Assembly: GCA_016745075.1 (NCBI GenBank)
Contig: JADGDD010000001.1
Span: 311,125-375,124 of the forward strand
DNA: 64,000 nt
Direction of reading: 5' to 3'
Source of the DNA: Planctomycetota bacterium
Lineage (GTDB): Bacteria; Planctomycetota; UBA11346
Shown: positions 36,027-46,087 of the stretch, piece after piece
Position numbering within the stretch: the stretch's first letter is position 1
Layout: each line of letters opens with the position of its first letter
The notes under the pieces: model-generated
Database searches by the model: none
Told to the model about the DNA's origin: nothing
The model's input: only the letters and a program-made list of their open reading frames with translations
Position numbers and translations under genes: made by a program

Positions 36027-38324
36027 TTATTGTGTGTACTCAATTAATTGTAGTCCTTTAATAAAATCGATATCAATAGTGTTTACAACAGGGTTATTGG
36101 TGATTGTTAAGTAGTGAATATTCATTGTCTGTAATGGCATCAATGATTCAATGGAACAACCTGCGCAATTGAGCGTACTGAGTGGTATGTGTGTAATATG
36201 TGCGAGTGATTGTACAGACGGATGAGACACGGTTAATGAAAGCCCATTGTCTAATAGCTCTAATCTGGATTCCGCTTGTGGCCATATGTCTCGTAATTGT
36301 TTCTTCCAATGAGGAATCATGGCATGATAAAAACGTTCCTGTTGTTGTTTCCTCGCTTTCTCTTGAGCGGTTTGGATTCCTTCTCGTGCGATCTCTTTTT
36401 GTTGTTCATGCGTTTCCGAGTGCAGGGCATCGGTATAAAGATCCACAGCAGCGGAGTAATGCCCAGCACGGTAATGTCGTTGTGCTGAGGATAATAAACT
36501 ACTTTTAAGTGGTGCGGCAAGGGTTGAAATACTGATTTCATGAAGTACAGATGATGGTGCTGTACTATGGAGAGTGCAGTTGCCTTGTTGATCAATATCT
36601 GTGATCTTGTGTCGTACAGTCTGTTTGTTTACGCTGACTGTTAATTCATAATGATCGGTTTTCCAGCGAATAATTATTTCAATGTTCTTGCGTGTGGGAA
36701 TAGCGGATGGAAAGGAATGATTTTCTATGACAGTATGTGCAGTAAGAATTGTAAGTGTTGTGTGCGTGATCTGTACCGTGTATCCATGCAATGTGCAGGA
36801 GATGTCGCCGCTGTATTCTTTGTCGAAGGAAAATGCATATGAGATTTTGATGTTTTTTGGTAGTTCACAAGTTGTTAATGTTGGCTGTTTGTTATCTGCA
36901 AAAACAAGACCTTTTTCATTGATTGTAAGTGGCGATGTATGATTAGGAACCCATATATCACTGAGTTGATCTGTGGTAAATGTATCTGTAGAGAGATTCG
37001 TCCAAATCTGTTGTGTTTCCTTTGTTCGTCGTTGTTCTAGCTGGGACCGTGCTTGTTCTTCTTGTTGTGCTTGCAGCAAATCAGCGAGGGCTTGTGTGCG
37101 GGCTGTTTCTGCCTGTTGTTGTGCTTGTCCATTGTGGAAGAAGACGGAACCGATCACGATAACAATAAGAGTGCAGGCGAGTAGAGAAGTTATGACAGGA
37201 AGAAGGTTTCGGCGAACGAATTTATTGAGTGATTTCCATGGTGATGTTTGGAGAGCGCTCACTGTATGGCCAGCTAAATAGCGTTCGATATCGTGGTGGA
37301 GAGCTTGTACGGATTGATAACGCTGGCTCGGTTCTAAAGAAAGGGCCTTCATACAAATAGCAGACAGCTCAAGTGGAATATCTTTGTGTGGAAACCGTAG
37401 ATGAGGAGTAATAATAGTACCTGTACGAACCGCTTCTAAGACATCATGTTTTTTTTTGCCACGAGCCGGTGGTTTTGATGTGCATATATGGTATAAAATT
37501 GCGCCTAGTGAGTAAATGTCTGAATGTTTATGAACGTCATCAATACGGCCATCGGCCTGTTCTGGAGCCATGTAATGGGCGGTGCCAAGAATTTGTCCGT
37601 CCATTGTTAATGTCAGATCATGATCATGTCGAGCAGTATCAAGCTGTGGGTATTCTGTTTTCTTCTGTGTTTGATTAATGACTTTTGCTAAACCCCAATC
37701 AATGACGAGTACCTCGCCATAATCTCCCAGCATAATATTGTCCGGTTTAAGATCCCGATGAATAACCTCGCGTGAATGGGCAAAAGCCATTGCATTGCAG
37801 ATCAGTAAAAAGTCTTGAATGAGTTTATGTTCGGGACCAGTATGGTGTGCTGCCTGTTCTTCCAGATAAGAGCGCAGGCTTTTTCCACGAATCATCTTCA
37901 TGGTGAAGTAGGGAGAGCCATCACTGGATAAGCCAAGCTCATGAATGGGAACAATGTTTGGGTGTTCTAGTTGTCCAGTAATCTGTGCCTCTTCAATAAA
38001 ACGAGCACGATGAATAGAGTTTGGCTTGAGCAAGGTTTTCATGGCTACATCACGACGAATATCGCTATCTATTACACGTATAATGCAGCCCATGCCACCA
38101 CGGCTTATTTCGTCTTGGATAATGTAGCGGTTGTTACCTGGGGTGGAATCAAGTACTTCATTTATGCATGGTTGTTGGCGGCTGGCCATTTCTATTGTTG
38201 ATGAAACATCATTATGATTATTAAGACTAATGGTCGGAGTATTGGCCAGACCTTCAATACAGCTTTGTTTATTGATGAGAATGGTGCTCTGATTAAAGAA
38301 TTTGTTCATGGCTTGTGCTCCCAT
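36027..38324 (-). CDS. Transmembrane Ser/Thr protein kinase (shorter paralogue)
   Basis: 765 residues. The kinase domain (~65-340) has the glycine loop EISRGGMGCIIRV, Lys in DVAMKTL, catalytic loop VIHRDLKPDNIML and DWG in place of DFG (VLVIDWGLAKV). A transmembrane segment follows near residue 380 (VITSLLACTLIVIVIGSVFF). The extracellular part has a coiled region, a concanavalin/LamG-like beta-rich region, a short helical repeat (AQRHYRAGHYSAAVDLYTDA) and only the beginning of a leucine-rich region before it stops. The same order occurs in the next gene upstream, where LRRs and a lectin-like domain continue. The start at 38324 overlaps that gene's stop; an ATG at 38309 is an alternative. Confidence 0.9.
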   Translation of the reverse strand: MGAQAMNKFFNQSTILINKQSCIEGLANTPTISLNNHNDVSSTIEMASRQQPCINEVLDSTPGNNRYIIQDEISRGGMGCIIRVIDSDIRRDVAMKTLLKPNSIHRARFIEEAQITGQLEHPNIVPIHELGLSSDGSPYFTMKMIRGKSLRSYLEEQAAHHTGPEHKLIQDFLLICNAMAFAHSREVIHRDLKPDNIMLGDYGEVLVIDWGLAKVINQTQKKTEYPQLDTARHDHDLTLTMDGQILGTAHYMAPEQADGRIDDVHKHSDIYSLGAILYHICTSKPPARGKKKHDVLEAVRTGTIITPHLRFPHKDIPLELSAICMKALSLEPSQRYQSVQALHHDIERYLAGHTVSALQTSPWKSLNKFVRRNLLPVITSLLACTLIVIVIGSVFFHNGQAQQQAETARTQALADLLQAQQEEQARSQLEQRRTKETQQIWTNLSTDTFTTDQLSDIWVPNHTSPLTINEKGLVFADNKQPTLTTCELPKNIKISYAFSFDKEYSGDISCTLHGYTVQITHTTLTILTAHTVIENHSFPSAIPTRKNIEIIIRWKTDHYELTVSVNKQTVRHKITDIDQQGNCTLHSTAPSSVLHEISISTLAAPLKSSLLSSAQRHYRAGHYSAAVDLYTDALHSETHEQQKEIAREGIQTAQEKARKQQQERFYHAMIPHWKKQLRDIWPQAESRLELLDNGLSLTVSHPSVQSLAHITHIPLSTLNCAGCSIESLMPLQTMNIHYLTITNNPVVNTIDIDFIKGLQLIEYTQ

Positions 38325-41300
38325 TCAATAACGAAAGGAAGTTTTTTTCTGTTATCAACGGGGATAACAAAATGGCTACCAGGGGCTTGTGCATAAAAGA
38401 GTCGGGAAATCGTTGCTGTCTCATGGGGATGATTCCACCGTTTAATTCTATCCCAATAGCGAGAGAGGTCACCTATATTATTACTCTTGTCAAAGGTGTG
38501 AATTCGTTCGTTATGAGGTGCATACCAGCCAAGCCAGTGGTGAATATGTGCGGGTAGTAATGCGGTATCTATGGTTTTTTCTTCATCTGTGGTGTTAGGG
38601 CAGAAGAGGTAAGCATTCCTTTCTTCTGCGTATTTTTGTGCTTGGGCCCATGTTTGTGCCTCTGGGACAAAGGCGTAAAAATGATTATCATATTCAAATA
38701 TGTCAGTCTTGTTTGAATTGCGTAGGTTTATTACTTTTGGATGGTCGCTCTCTATTGGTGTATGCCAACAGTAGATATTTTTTACCGCAGGGAGTTTCAG
38801 CAATGTCTCTATTGTTGATACATGAGACTGTGAGATATTCACAGTCGTAAGTTCCTTGCAGTGAGCTAATTCATGAATAGAAGTAATGGCTGTTCCTTGG
38901 CAGGAAAGGTTTTTAAGGGAAACGTTATTTTCTAGGCCAGCTAAGTTGTAGATATCAGTATGATCACAGTTAAGGTCTTTTATAGGGGCGTTAGCCAGTG
39001 CTTTGAGTGATGTTATCTTTGAATAAGAAGCATGGAACCGTTCAATCTGTTTTCCTTCAAAAATATCTATATGAACAATCGGCGCTCCACGTATAGTGAT
39101 AGATTTGAGCGGAGCATTTTTTAGTGGAGAAATATCATCGACCAAGGTATAGGATAACCAAATTTTTTGTATTGGTAGATCAGCCAAGCCAGTAATATTT
39201 GTTAGAGGGTTGGCGCCGAGGTGGGCCACTGATAAGTGTTGCATATGGGCAAGTGTATCGCAGTTTTTTAGACCAGACCCCACGCAATAGAGAGTCTGTA
39301 CTGTAGGTAAACTTGTGAAGACAGAATGGTCGGTCAGGTCTAAATATTGACATTCAAGGTGGGTAATGGGCATATTTTTGAGGGGACTTATATCTGTAAT
39401 TTCGGTCCATCCTACCCATAGTTTCTCTATCTGTTTGCCACGTAGTACTTCGATGCTTTTAATCGGATTGCCAGTGCAATCTAAATATGTTAGAGGCATA
39501 TTTAGGAGTGGGTCAATATCAGTAAGTTGGTTGTAGGCACAAGCAAGGTGATTTACCGGTGCTTGTTCAAGGCCTTTTAAGGAGCGAAGTTGAGGATTAT
39601 GTTGAATATAAACCCATTCCAGTGGCATGTCTCTTAAAGGTGTGAGGTCATCAACCAATGTATCACGACAGTAGAATTTTGTTAAGCGTAAATTCTTAAT
39701 TGGGGAAAGGTCTTGTAGCGGAGCATGAAAAAGGTAGAGCTGATCTATTGGTATATTTTGTAAACAACATAAATCTGTTAATTTTTCTGAACGTCCAAGC
39801 GAACAAGACAATAACCCATCTGAAAACTCAAGTCGAACAAAGGCATTTGGCCATTGTTTTTTGAGCATATCTGTCCAGTAACTGATCATTTCACGCGAAA
39901 CACGATGTTGCATTTTTTTTTCTGCAAGCAGAGATACCTGTTGTAATCCTATACGGGCTTCGTTCTTACGTTTCTCTGTTCCGGGACTGCTGAGGACTTC
40001 TTCATAGAGTCGTAAGGCAGTTTGATAATGCCCGCGATCATGATGACGTTTTGCTGTGAGTAAAAGATCAGACTTTAATGGTAAGTCCCAAGTCTGGACG
40101 ATGAGATTGTGGAGAGTCGTTTCATTTTTTTGTCCAAAAAAAACAACGTTAGATTTTCCAGAATGAATGGTTAGTGGTTGTGTGTCTCTAGCACTCAATA
40201 TTTTTTTGCCGTCAATGGAGAGTTCTAAGGTGACTAAATGATCTTCTCGTTTAACAGAAGCCTGAATGGTGTATCGTTTATCTTTGTGTAAAATAAAAGG
40301 GACTTCTGTGAGGCGAGTGAGGGATTTGCCACGCATAATACAAGCGATGCTGTTATTATAGCCGCCTATTTGAAAAATGTAGCCATTATCCCAGTTATTA
40401 CCTTGTAGACAGACATGGAAACCTCCATCTTCACCACCGTGCCATGTGGCATCATAGCTTACTTGTACATCATCGTTGCAAAGTGTTGTACTTTTGAGCA
40501 TGAAGAGGTTTGAGTCTTCTATGAAACGCGTACCTTGTTTTGTGGTCGTACTTATGGCGAGAAGCTTTTCTTGTGGTATGTTTTTATTCTTTTTCCAGCC
40601 GCTGGATGCTGTCCAGCGTTCAATAAATGAATGGTGACTAAAATCTTCAGACCATGCATAACGCCAACGACGAGTGTTTTCTTCTTTATCTTGTTTCTCA
40701 AGAGCATGGCGTTTATTTTGTGCTTGTTCAAATTGTTGGAGAGCAAATGCAGCTCGTTTCGATTCTTCTTCACTCAATTGCCGAGAAGAAATAGTAGACT
40801 GTAGTGATACAGCAATGACGAAACAAAGTATAGCAGCGGCAATACCAGCTGTTATAGAAACGGTTCTGTTTCGTTGGATCATTTTTTTGATGCTATCAAT
40901 AAAAGAATCTTGTTTGGCGCTGACGGCGTACCCTGCCAAGTATTTGGTGATATCATCACGTAGCTCGAGAACGCTTTGGTAACGATGGCGTGGGAGCATA
41001 GACATCGATTTTAGACAGATGGCCTCTAGTTCTGGACTAACTGCTCTATGTGGATTACGAGAAGAAGGCGGCTCTAATTGCCCTTTGCGAACTTTATCAA
41101 GTATTTCATAAATGTTTTTTCCTTGATACGGTAGGCGTTGACAAAGCAGCACATATAAAATTGCGCCAAGGGAATAAATGTCAGAGCGATGATCTAGTTG
41201 ATCCATATGACCAGACGCTTGTTCCGGTGGCATGTACGCGGCAGTGCCAAGTACTTGTCCAGTCATTGTCAGTGCAGTGTGGTGATCGCTACGTAGCGTT

Positions 41301-42007
41301 TCAATTGTGGGTTTTGGGGATGCGAGAGAAGAATCGTGCTCAGTGGGGTCAATAAATATTTTTGCGAGACCCCAGTCTATAACGAGGACTTCACCATAGT
41401 CTCCGATCATGATGTTATCTGGTTTTAAATCACGATGAATAACGCCTTGTGAATGAGCAAAGGCAACAGCATTACAAGCAGAGATAAAGATGCGCAACAG
41501 ATGTGGGATATCTTGCTGTTGCGAACGAATTATGGTTTTACCAAAATGTTCGCCCTTAATCATTTTCATGCTAAAATAGAGTGCGCCGGTTTCGGTAGTT
41601 CCCATTTCATGAACTGGAACAATGCCCGGATGTTCTAGTTGCCCAGTGATCTGAGCTTCTTCAATAAAACGAACTAATTTTCGTGCGTGTAGCTCTTCAG
41701 GGTCTGTTCCTTTGCCATGTTCTTTATGTGTGAACTCTTTTTCATCGAGTACTACTTTTAAGGCCACATCGCGGCGAAGATCTCTATCAGCAGCGCGAAT
41801 AATCGCTCCCATGCCACCGCGAGAAATTTCTTCTCCTAATATATAACGTTTTTTTCCGGTGGCTTCGGCAATTAATTCTTCTGTGGGCTTGAGGGTAGAA
41901 AATCGATCCGTTGCTAATGTTTGTTGTGCAGGGCTGTTGCTCAGGGTTATTGTTGGATCACCATCCGACAATATGCTGTGCTGTTCAAAGGTATTTTGCT
42001 CGTTCAT
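38306..42007 (-). CDS. Transmembrane Ser/Thr protein kinase with LRR and C-type-lectin-like ectodomain
   Basis: 1233 residues. The kinase domain (~55-360) has EISRGGMGAIIRA, VALKVVLDEKE, VIHRDLKPDNIMIGDYGEVL and DWG. A membrane segment lies near residue 395 (ITAGIAAAILCFVIAVSL). The ectodomain then contains a LamG-like beta-rich domain (GGEDGGFHVCLQGNNWDNGY), the helical segment RHHDRGHYQTALRLYEEV and about 15 leucine-rich repeats of the ..ISPLKNMPITHLEC.. type. The C-terminal ~130 residues resemble a C-type lectin fold (NHFYAFVPEAQTWAQAQKYA at its start, PFVIEWEHKP at its end). It overlaps the COG2509 gene by ATGA. It probably senses a surface or extracellular ligand; the ligand is unknown. 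Confidence 0.9.
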   Translation of the reverse strand: MNEQNTFEQHSILSDGDPTITLSNSPAQQTLATDRFSTLKPTEELIAEATGKKRYILGEEISRGGMGAIIRAADRDLRRDVALKVVLDEKEFTHKEHGKGTDPEELHARKLVRFIEEAQITGQLEHPGIVPVHEMGTTETGALYFSMKMIKGEHFGKTIIRSQQQDIPHLLRIFISACNAVAFAHSQGVIHRDLKPDNIMIGDYGEVLVIDWGLAKIFIDPTEHDSSLASPKPTIETLRSDHHTALTMTGQVLGTAAYMPPEQASGHMDQLDHRSDIYSLGAILYVLLCQRLPYQGKNIYEILDKVRKGQLEPPSSRNPHRAVSPELEAICLKSMSMLPRHRYQSVLELRDDITKYLAGYAVSAKQDSFIDSIKKMIQRNRTVSITAGIAAAILCFVIAVSLQSTISSRQLSEEESKRAAFALQQFEQAQNKRHALEKQDKEENTRRWRYAWSEDFSHHSFIERWTASSGWKKNKNIPQEKLLAISTTTKQGTRFIEDSNLFMLKSTTLCNDDVQVSYDATWHGGEDGGFHVCLQGNNWDNGYIFQIGGYNNSIACIMRGKSLTRLTEVPFILHKDKRYTIQASVKREDHLVTLELSIDGKKILSARDTQPLTIHSGKSNVVFFGQKNETTLHNLIVQTWDLPLKSDLLLTAKRHHDRGHYQTALRLYEEVLSSPGTEKRKNEARIGLQQVSLLAEKKMQHRVSREMISYWTDMLKKQWPNAFVRLEFSDGLLSCSLGRSEKLTDLCCLQNIPIDQLYLFHAPLQDLSPIKNLRLTKFYCRDTLVDDLTPLRDMPLEWVYIQHNPQLRSLKGLEQAPVNHLACAYNQLTDIDPLLNMPLTYLDCTGNPIKSIEVLRGKQIEKLWVGWTEITDISPLKNMPITHLECQYLDLTDHSVFTSLPTVQTLYCVGSGLKNCDTLAHMQHLSVAHLGANPLTNITGLADLPIQKIWLSYTLVDDISPLKNAPLKSITIRGAPIVHIDIFEGKQIERFHASYSKITSLKALANAPIKDLNCDHTDIYNLAGLENNVSLKNLSCQGTAITSIHELAHCKELTTVNISQSHVSTIETLLKLPAVKNIYCWHTPIESDHPKVINLRNSNKTDIFEYDNHFYAFVPEAQTWAQAQKYAEERNAYLFCPNTTDEEKTIDTALLPAHIHHWLGWYAPHNERIHTFDKSNNIGDLSRYWDRIKRWNHPHETATISRLFYAQAPGSHFVIPVDNRKKLPFVIEWEHKP

Positions 42008-43632
42008 CAGTGTTTACTAACTGGCTTGCCTGTTAAAATGCATTCAGCAATTCGAACGCCGTCCAGGGCGGCAGAGGTAATACCGCCGGCGTAACCAGCA
42101 CCTTCTCCTGCAAGGTAGAGGCCATCGAGAGAACTGGCTAGGGTGTCGGGGTTACGCTCAAAACGGACGGGAGATGACACACGGCTTTCCACGCCAACCA
42201 GTGTTCCTTTTTTCATGAATCCGGGTATCACTCGTTCAAAATGTTTTAAAGCAGCACGAAGGGCTTCAACTGTTTCTTGTGGTAACAGGTGGTCTATGCG
42301 GCCAGGTTGCATCCCTAGTTTATAGGAACCAGAGTGAATTTTCTTGCTTTTTTCACCACGCATAAAATGGAGAGCACTTTGTGCGGGACAGGTGTAATTG
42401 TTTCCACCAGCAGCAAAGGCAGCTTTTTCAATGGCATCTATTTTATCAAATTCTTGGAGTCCGGTGCTTTCATAATCTACCGGTTGGTTGATAATAAGAC
42501 CTGCATTTGCCCAGCCAGAAGCACGAGCGAATTTACTCATACCATTTGTAGACAGTTGTCCACGGTCGGAGGTGGCTGGTATAATTTCCCCGCCAGGACA
42601 CATACAAAAGGTGGTGGTATTTTGTGCGCCATTTTTAGGGCGGCTGACTAAATTATACTCTGCACTACTGAGTAAATATCGTGGCCAAGATTTTCCGTAT
42701 TGTGCGGTATCAATAAGCGTTTGTGGGTGTTCAATACGGCAGCCAATTTGATAGCCTTTGGCTTTATGGTTAACGTTGTGCTTACAGAGTGTGCGAATTA
42801 ATTCACGGGCGCTATGGCCTATAGCCATTAATACAAACGGAGCTTCAATCCGTTCACCATCAGCAAGCACAACTCCAGAACATTTTTTCCCCGTTGTAAT
42901 AATATCGGTAACAGCAGAGCCCCAACGAAAGGTTCCACCCCATTCTTCTATCTGCTGTCGTAAGCGGCGGGCCATGTGTGGTAATATATCTGAGCCAATA
43001 TGTGGATGATGATCATAGAGAATGCGTTTGGTTGCCCGAGCTTTCACAAAAGCTTCTAAAATAAAGCGCATGCGGCTGTCTTTTACTCGTGTGTACAGTT
43101 TCCCATCTGAGTAGGTGCCAGCGCCGCCTTCACCAAAGAGATAATTACTTTCAGAATTAAGCTCCCGGTTATGCATAAATTGGTCAATATCTGCGGCACG
43201 TTTATCCACAGGGAAACCTCTATCTATAACGATGGGCTTACAGCCATGCAGAGCTAGCAAGTAAGCGGCCATGATACCGGCAGGGCCAGTGCCAACGATA
43301 ACAGGATTCATAGGTAAGGGATGCTGAAGCGGGAGATGATATAAGGCGTGTTCTTGCGACATTGGTTCAGTATGGACTGTGATACCAGTACATTCATGGA
43401 CAGCAGGCGCATGGTCCGATAATTGTGCTTCCAGTTGGTATATAAGCTCTAAGCGAGGCTTTTTTCGTGCGTCAATGCTGCGTCGAATGATGTGATATTT
43501 TATAACATCATCCGTAGCGCATTTGAGTGCCTGAGCAATGTGCTTATGCAGACGTTTATCCGGTGCGTAGCGGCCTTCAGCGGCAAGATCGTTCAGGCGG
43601 ACACGTAGCTCTTTCATTCGAATATATTGCAT
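42007..43632 (-). CDS. FAD-dependent oxidoreductase of the COG2509 family
   Basis: 541 residues. The N-terminal ~90 residues form a small alpha/beta domain (IKYHIIRRSIDARKKPRLEL). The FAD-binding Rossmann motif follows, VIVGTGPAGIMAAYLLALHG, then the family-specific stretch ESNYLFGEGGAGTYSDGKLY and a C-terminal FAD segment GLYLAGEGAGYAGGITSAAL. The reaction is not known for this family. It is the first gene of a three-gene unit with the two kinases (ATGA overlap), but a functional tie is only suggested by layout. It is divergent from the GntR gene, with overlapping upstream sequence. Confidence 0.85.
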   Translation of the reverse strand: MQYIRMKELRVRLNDLAAEGRYAPDKRLHKHIAQALKCATDDVIKYHIIRRSIDARKKPRLELIYQLEAQLSDHAPAVHECTGITVHTEPMSQEHALYHLPLQHPLPMNPVIVGTGPAGIMAAYLLALHGCKPIVIDRGFPVDKRAADIDQFMHNRELNSESNYLFGEGGAGTYSDGKLYTRVKDSRMRFILEAFVKARATKRILYDHHPHIGSDILPHMARRLRQQIEEWGGTFRWGSAVTDIITTGKKCSGVVLADGERIEAPFVLMAIGHSARELIRTLCKHNVNHKAKGYQIGCRIEHPQTLIDTAQYGKSWPRYLLSSAEYNLVSRPKNGAQNTTTFCMCPGGEIIPATSDRGQLSTNGMSKFARASGWANAGLIINQPVDYESTGLQEFDKIDAIEKAAFAAGGNNYTCPAQSALHFMRGEKSKKIHSGSYKLGMQPGRIDHLLPQETVEALRAALKHFERVIPGFMKKGTLVGVESRVSSPVRFERNPDTLASSLDGLYLAGEGAGYAGGITSAALDGVRIAECILTGKPVSKH

Positions 43633-43743
43633 GGCGGGAGTATGAGTTTTTTCTCGAGATGGCTAGTAACAAAGCCTTTGTGGTGTAGGAGACTAGGGGT
43701 ATGCGGAAGCTTGCGTTTGTTCTGTTGGCTAGATGATGTGGGC

Positions 43744-44508
43744 ATGACAAAATTGGTTCGAGAACCTATCTATCAGCAATTGAACAAAGCACTTCGAGAT
43801 TTGATGAATCGTGGAGAGTTTGCGGTCGGCAGTAAATTTTTATCAGAGCGAGAGGTTGCCACTCGTTTTGATGTGAGCAGGACCACGGCTAATAAGGCCT
43901 TGGCTAGTTTAGTGGCTGCTGGCTTGCTCGATTTTCGTAAAGGTGTTGGTACGTTTGTGACTGAACCAGTGTTGAATTACGATATGCGCTCATTGGTAAG
44001 TTTTACTGATAAGGCACGAGCGGCAGGAAAAATGCCGAGTACCCGTGTTCTTGAATTCCGACAAGGAACGGCTGATGAGGCAGACAGTGAAACCTGTCAT
44101 GCTTTGGATGTTGCAGGCGATGATGCGTTATTTTTTATAGACCGCTTGCGTTTGGCGGATGATGAACCGGTTATTTTTGAGCAGCGTGTTGTTGTTGAGC
44201 GTTTTTGCCCAGGGCTTACTCAAAAAGATTTAACGGAGTCTTTATATAGCGCATGGGTCGAGCAGTTTGGCTTAGAGATTTCTGATGCGCAGCAAACTAT
44301 TCGAGCGGTTAACTTAAGCGCGAAAATGGCATCTATTCTTAATGCTGAAGTTGGGGTTGCTGCTCTAGAGTTGACCTGTACTGGTTTTGTTGATGGCCAT
44401 AATGCCTTATGGCATGAGCGAACGTGTTATCGCGGTGATGCATATCAATTTCACAGTGTCTTAGGTGGTGGCCAAGCAGGATCGCAGACCCACGGTGTTT
44501 TATCATAG
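43744..44508 (+). CDS. GntR/HutC-family transcriptional regulator
   Basis: 254 residues from the ATG at 43744 (MTKLVREPIYQQLNKALRDL). The winged helix-turn-helix is SEREVATRFDVSRTTANKAL followed by the wing GVGTFV. The C-terminal half is a UTRA ligand-binding domain (LFFIDRLRLADDEPVIFEQR, then TGFVDGHNALWHERTCYRGD). The open frame extends 39 codons upstream, but that part lacks family resemblance and overlaps the divergent flavoprotein gene. The effector is probably a small metabolite, often a sugar phosphate in this subfamily. Position just before glgA hints at control of carbohydrate storage, which is inference. Confidence 0.88.
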   Translation: MTKLVREPIYQQLNKALRDLMNRGEFAVGSKFLSEREVATRFDVSRTTANKALASLVAAGLLDFRKGVGTFVTEPVLNYDMRSLVSFTDKARAAGKMPSTRVLEFRQGTADEADSETCHALDVAGDDALFFIDRLRLADDEPVIFEQRVVVERFCPGLTQKDLTESLYSAWVEQFGLEISDAQQTIRAVNLSAKMASILNAEVGVAALELTCTGFVDGHNALWHERTCYRGDAYQFHSVLGGGQAGSQTHGVLS

Positions 44509-44562
44509 CAACAGTAACCATACTGATAATGGTCTCTCTTTACAAATGAAAGTATAAAAAAT

Positions 44563-46026
44563 ATGGCTCGTAAATTACGCGTATTGCATGCCGCAGGTGA
44601 GGCGGTTCCCTTGGCAAAAACAGGAGGATTAGCTGATGTGGTTGGTTCTTTGCCACGTGCACTGGTTGAAAATAATACCGATGCACGAATTGTTATTCCT
44701 GGCTATAAGGTGGCTTTGGAAGCAGCAAAAAAACTTGGTCGCGTGAAGGTACACCCACAGCAAATGCATATAGAAGCTGGTGGACATGTGCATCAAGTAG
44801 GCGTTGCTGAAATTATTTTGAACAAAGTTCGGTATTATATGCTGGTATGCCCAGAATTATATGAACGTGATGGTTTATATGGTCCCGTTCCGAATGAAGA
44901 TTATGATGATAATGCTCGTCGCTATTCTGTTTTTGCAAAAGCCGTACTTGCACTGCCCACATTTATAAAATGGGTTCCACATATTATTCATGCACATGAT
45001 TGGCAGGCTGGACTTATTCCACCACTGCTTGAACGTGGATTTGGCAATGATCTGCCGGCAACCCGTTGTGTCTTTAGTATTCATAATATTGCCTACCAAG
45101 GAACGATGTGGCATTTTGATATGAAGTTGGCTGGTCTTGACTGGGCACTCTTTAACCACATGCAACTAGAACATAACGGTCAATTTAATTACTTAAAAGC
45201 CGGTGTCGTTTTTGCTGATAGGGTAACAACGGTGAGTCGTCGTTATGCCGATGAAATTCTTACGCCAGAATTTGGTGCAGGTTTAGAGGAAGTTTTGCAG
45301 CATCATCACTACAAAGTAAGTGGTATTCATAATGGTATAGATACACAGGTCTGGGACCCAGAAAATGATCCAGAAATTGCAATGCCTTTTTCTGCTAAAG
45401 ATTTATCTGGCAAAAAAGATTGCGCATTAGCTTTGCGTAAAGAATTAGGCTTGGTCACAGATACGAAGGCTTGCCTCGTTGGGGTGATTAGCCGATTGGT
45501 TGAACAGAAGGGGTTGGATCTCGTTTTGGAAACTGTTGAGCCGTATGTGCTCTCTGGTCGGATGCAGTTGGTTGTGCTTGGCAGTGGTGACCCCGTTCTT
45601 GAGCATGGCTTTCATCAATTAGCTGCCAGTCATCCGGGCTGGGTTACATTCTGGCGTGGTTACAATGAAGGTCTTTCGCATCGTATTGAAGCTGGTTCTG
45701 ATATTTTCTTAATGCCTAGTCGTTTTGAACCATGTGGTCTAAATCAAATGTATAGTATGCGGTATGGAACTCTGCCAATAGTCCGTTACACGGGTGGACT
45801 GGCTGATACGGTTACAGATGTCTTAGTTGATAACGGTACTGGTTTTACTTTTGGTCCTGCTGATGTTGGCTATTTCTCAAGTGCTATAGATCGAGCACTT
45901 GGCCTGTTTGAGCATTATCCCAAAGAATGGGCGGCTGCTCAAGTTCGTGCGATGGCGGTTGATAATAGCTGGCAACATGTCTCTCAAGAGTATGAAGAAC
46001 TGTATCGAGAACTAGTCTTCCTCTAG
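44563..46026 (+). CDS. glgA: Glycogen synthase (ADP-glucose type)
   Basis: GT5-family glycosyltransferase that extends alpha-1,4-glucan from ADP-glucose. The N-terminal nucleotide-sugar motif is KTGGLADVVGSLPRALVENN. HAHDWQAGLIPPLLERG and FSIHNIAYQG follow, and the C-terminal domain has ISRLVEQKGLDLV and MPSRFEPCGLNQMYSMRYGT. The 487-residue length is standard. The other glycogen genes (glgB, glgC, glgP) are not in this window. It follows the GntR gene by 54 bp. Confidence 0.96.
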   Translation: MARKLRVLHAAGEAVPLAKTGGLADVVGSLPRALVENNTDARIVIPGYKVALEAAKKLGRVKVHPQQMHIEAGGHVHQVGVAEIILNKVRYYMLVCPELYERDGLYGPVPNEDYDDNARRYSVFAKAVLALPTFIKWVPHIIHAHDWQAGLIPPLLERGFGNDLPATRCVFSIHNIAYQGTMWHFDMKLAGLDWALFNHMQLEHNGQFNYLKAGVVFADRVTTVSRRYADEILTPEFGAGLEEVLQHHHYKVSGIHNGIDTQVWDPENDPEIAMPFSAKDLSGKKDCALALRKELGLVTDTKACLVGVISRLVEQKGLDLVLETVEPYVLSGRMQLVVLGSGDPVLEHGFHQLAASHPGWVTFWRGYNEGLSHRIEAGSDIFLMPSRFEPCGLNQMYSMRYGTLPIVRYTGGLADTVTDVLVDNGTGFTFGPADVGYFSSAIDRALGLFEHYPKEWAAAQVRAMAVDNSWQHVSQEYEELYRELVFL

Positions 46027-46087
46027 GTGCACCAAAAATAGTGTCATATTTTGCTGGTATTGGCTATAGTGAGTAGAAGGGGATTTT

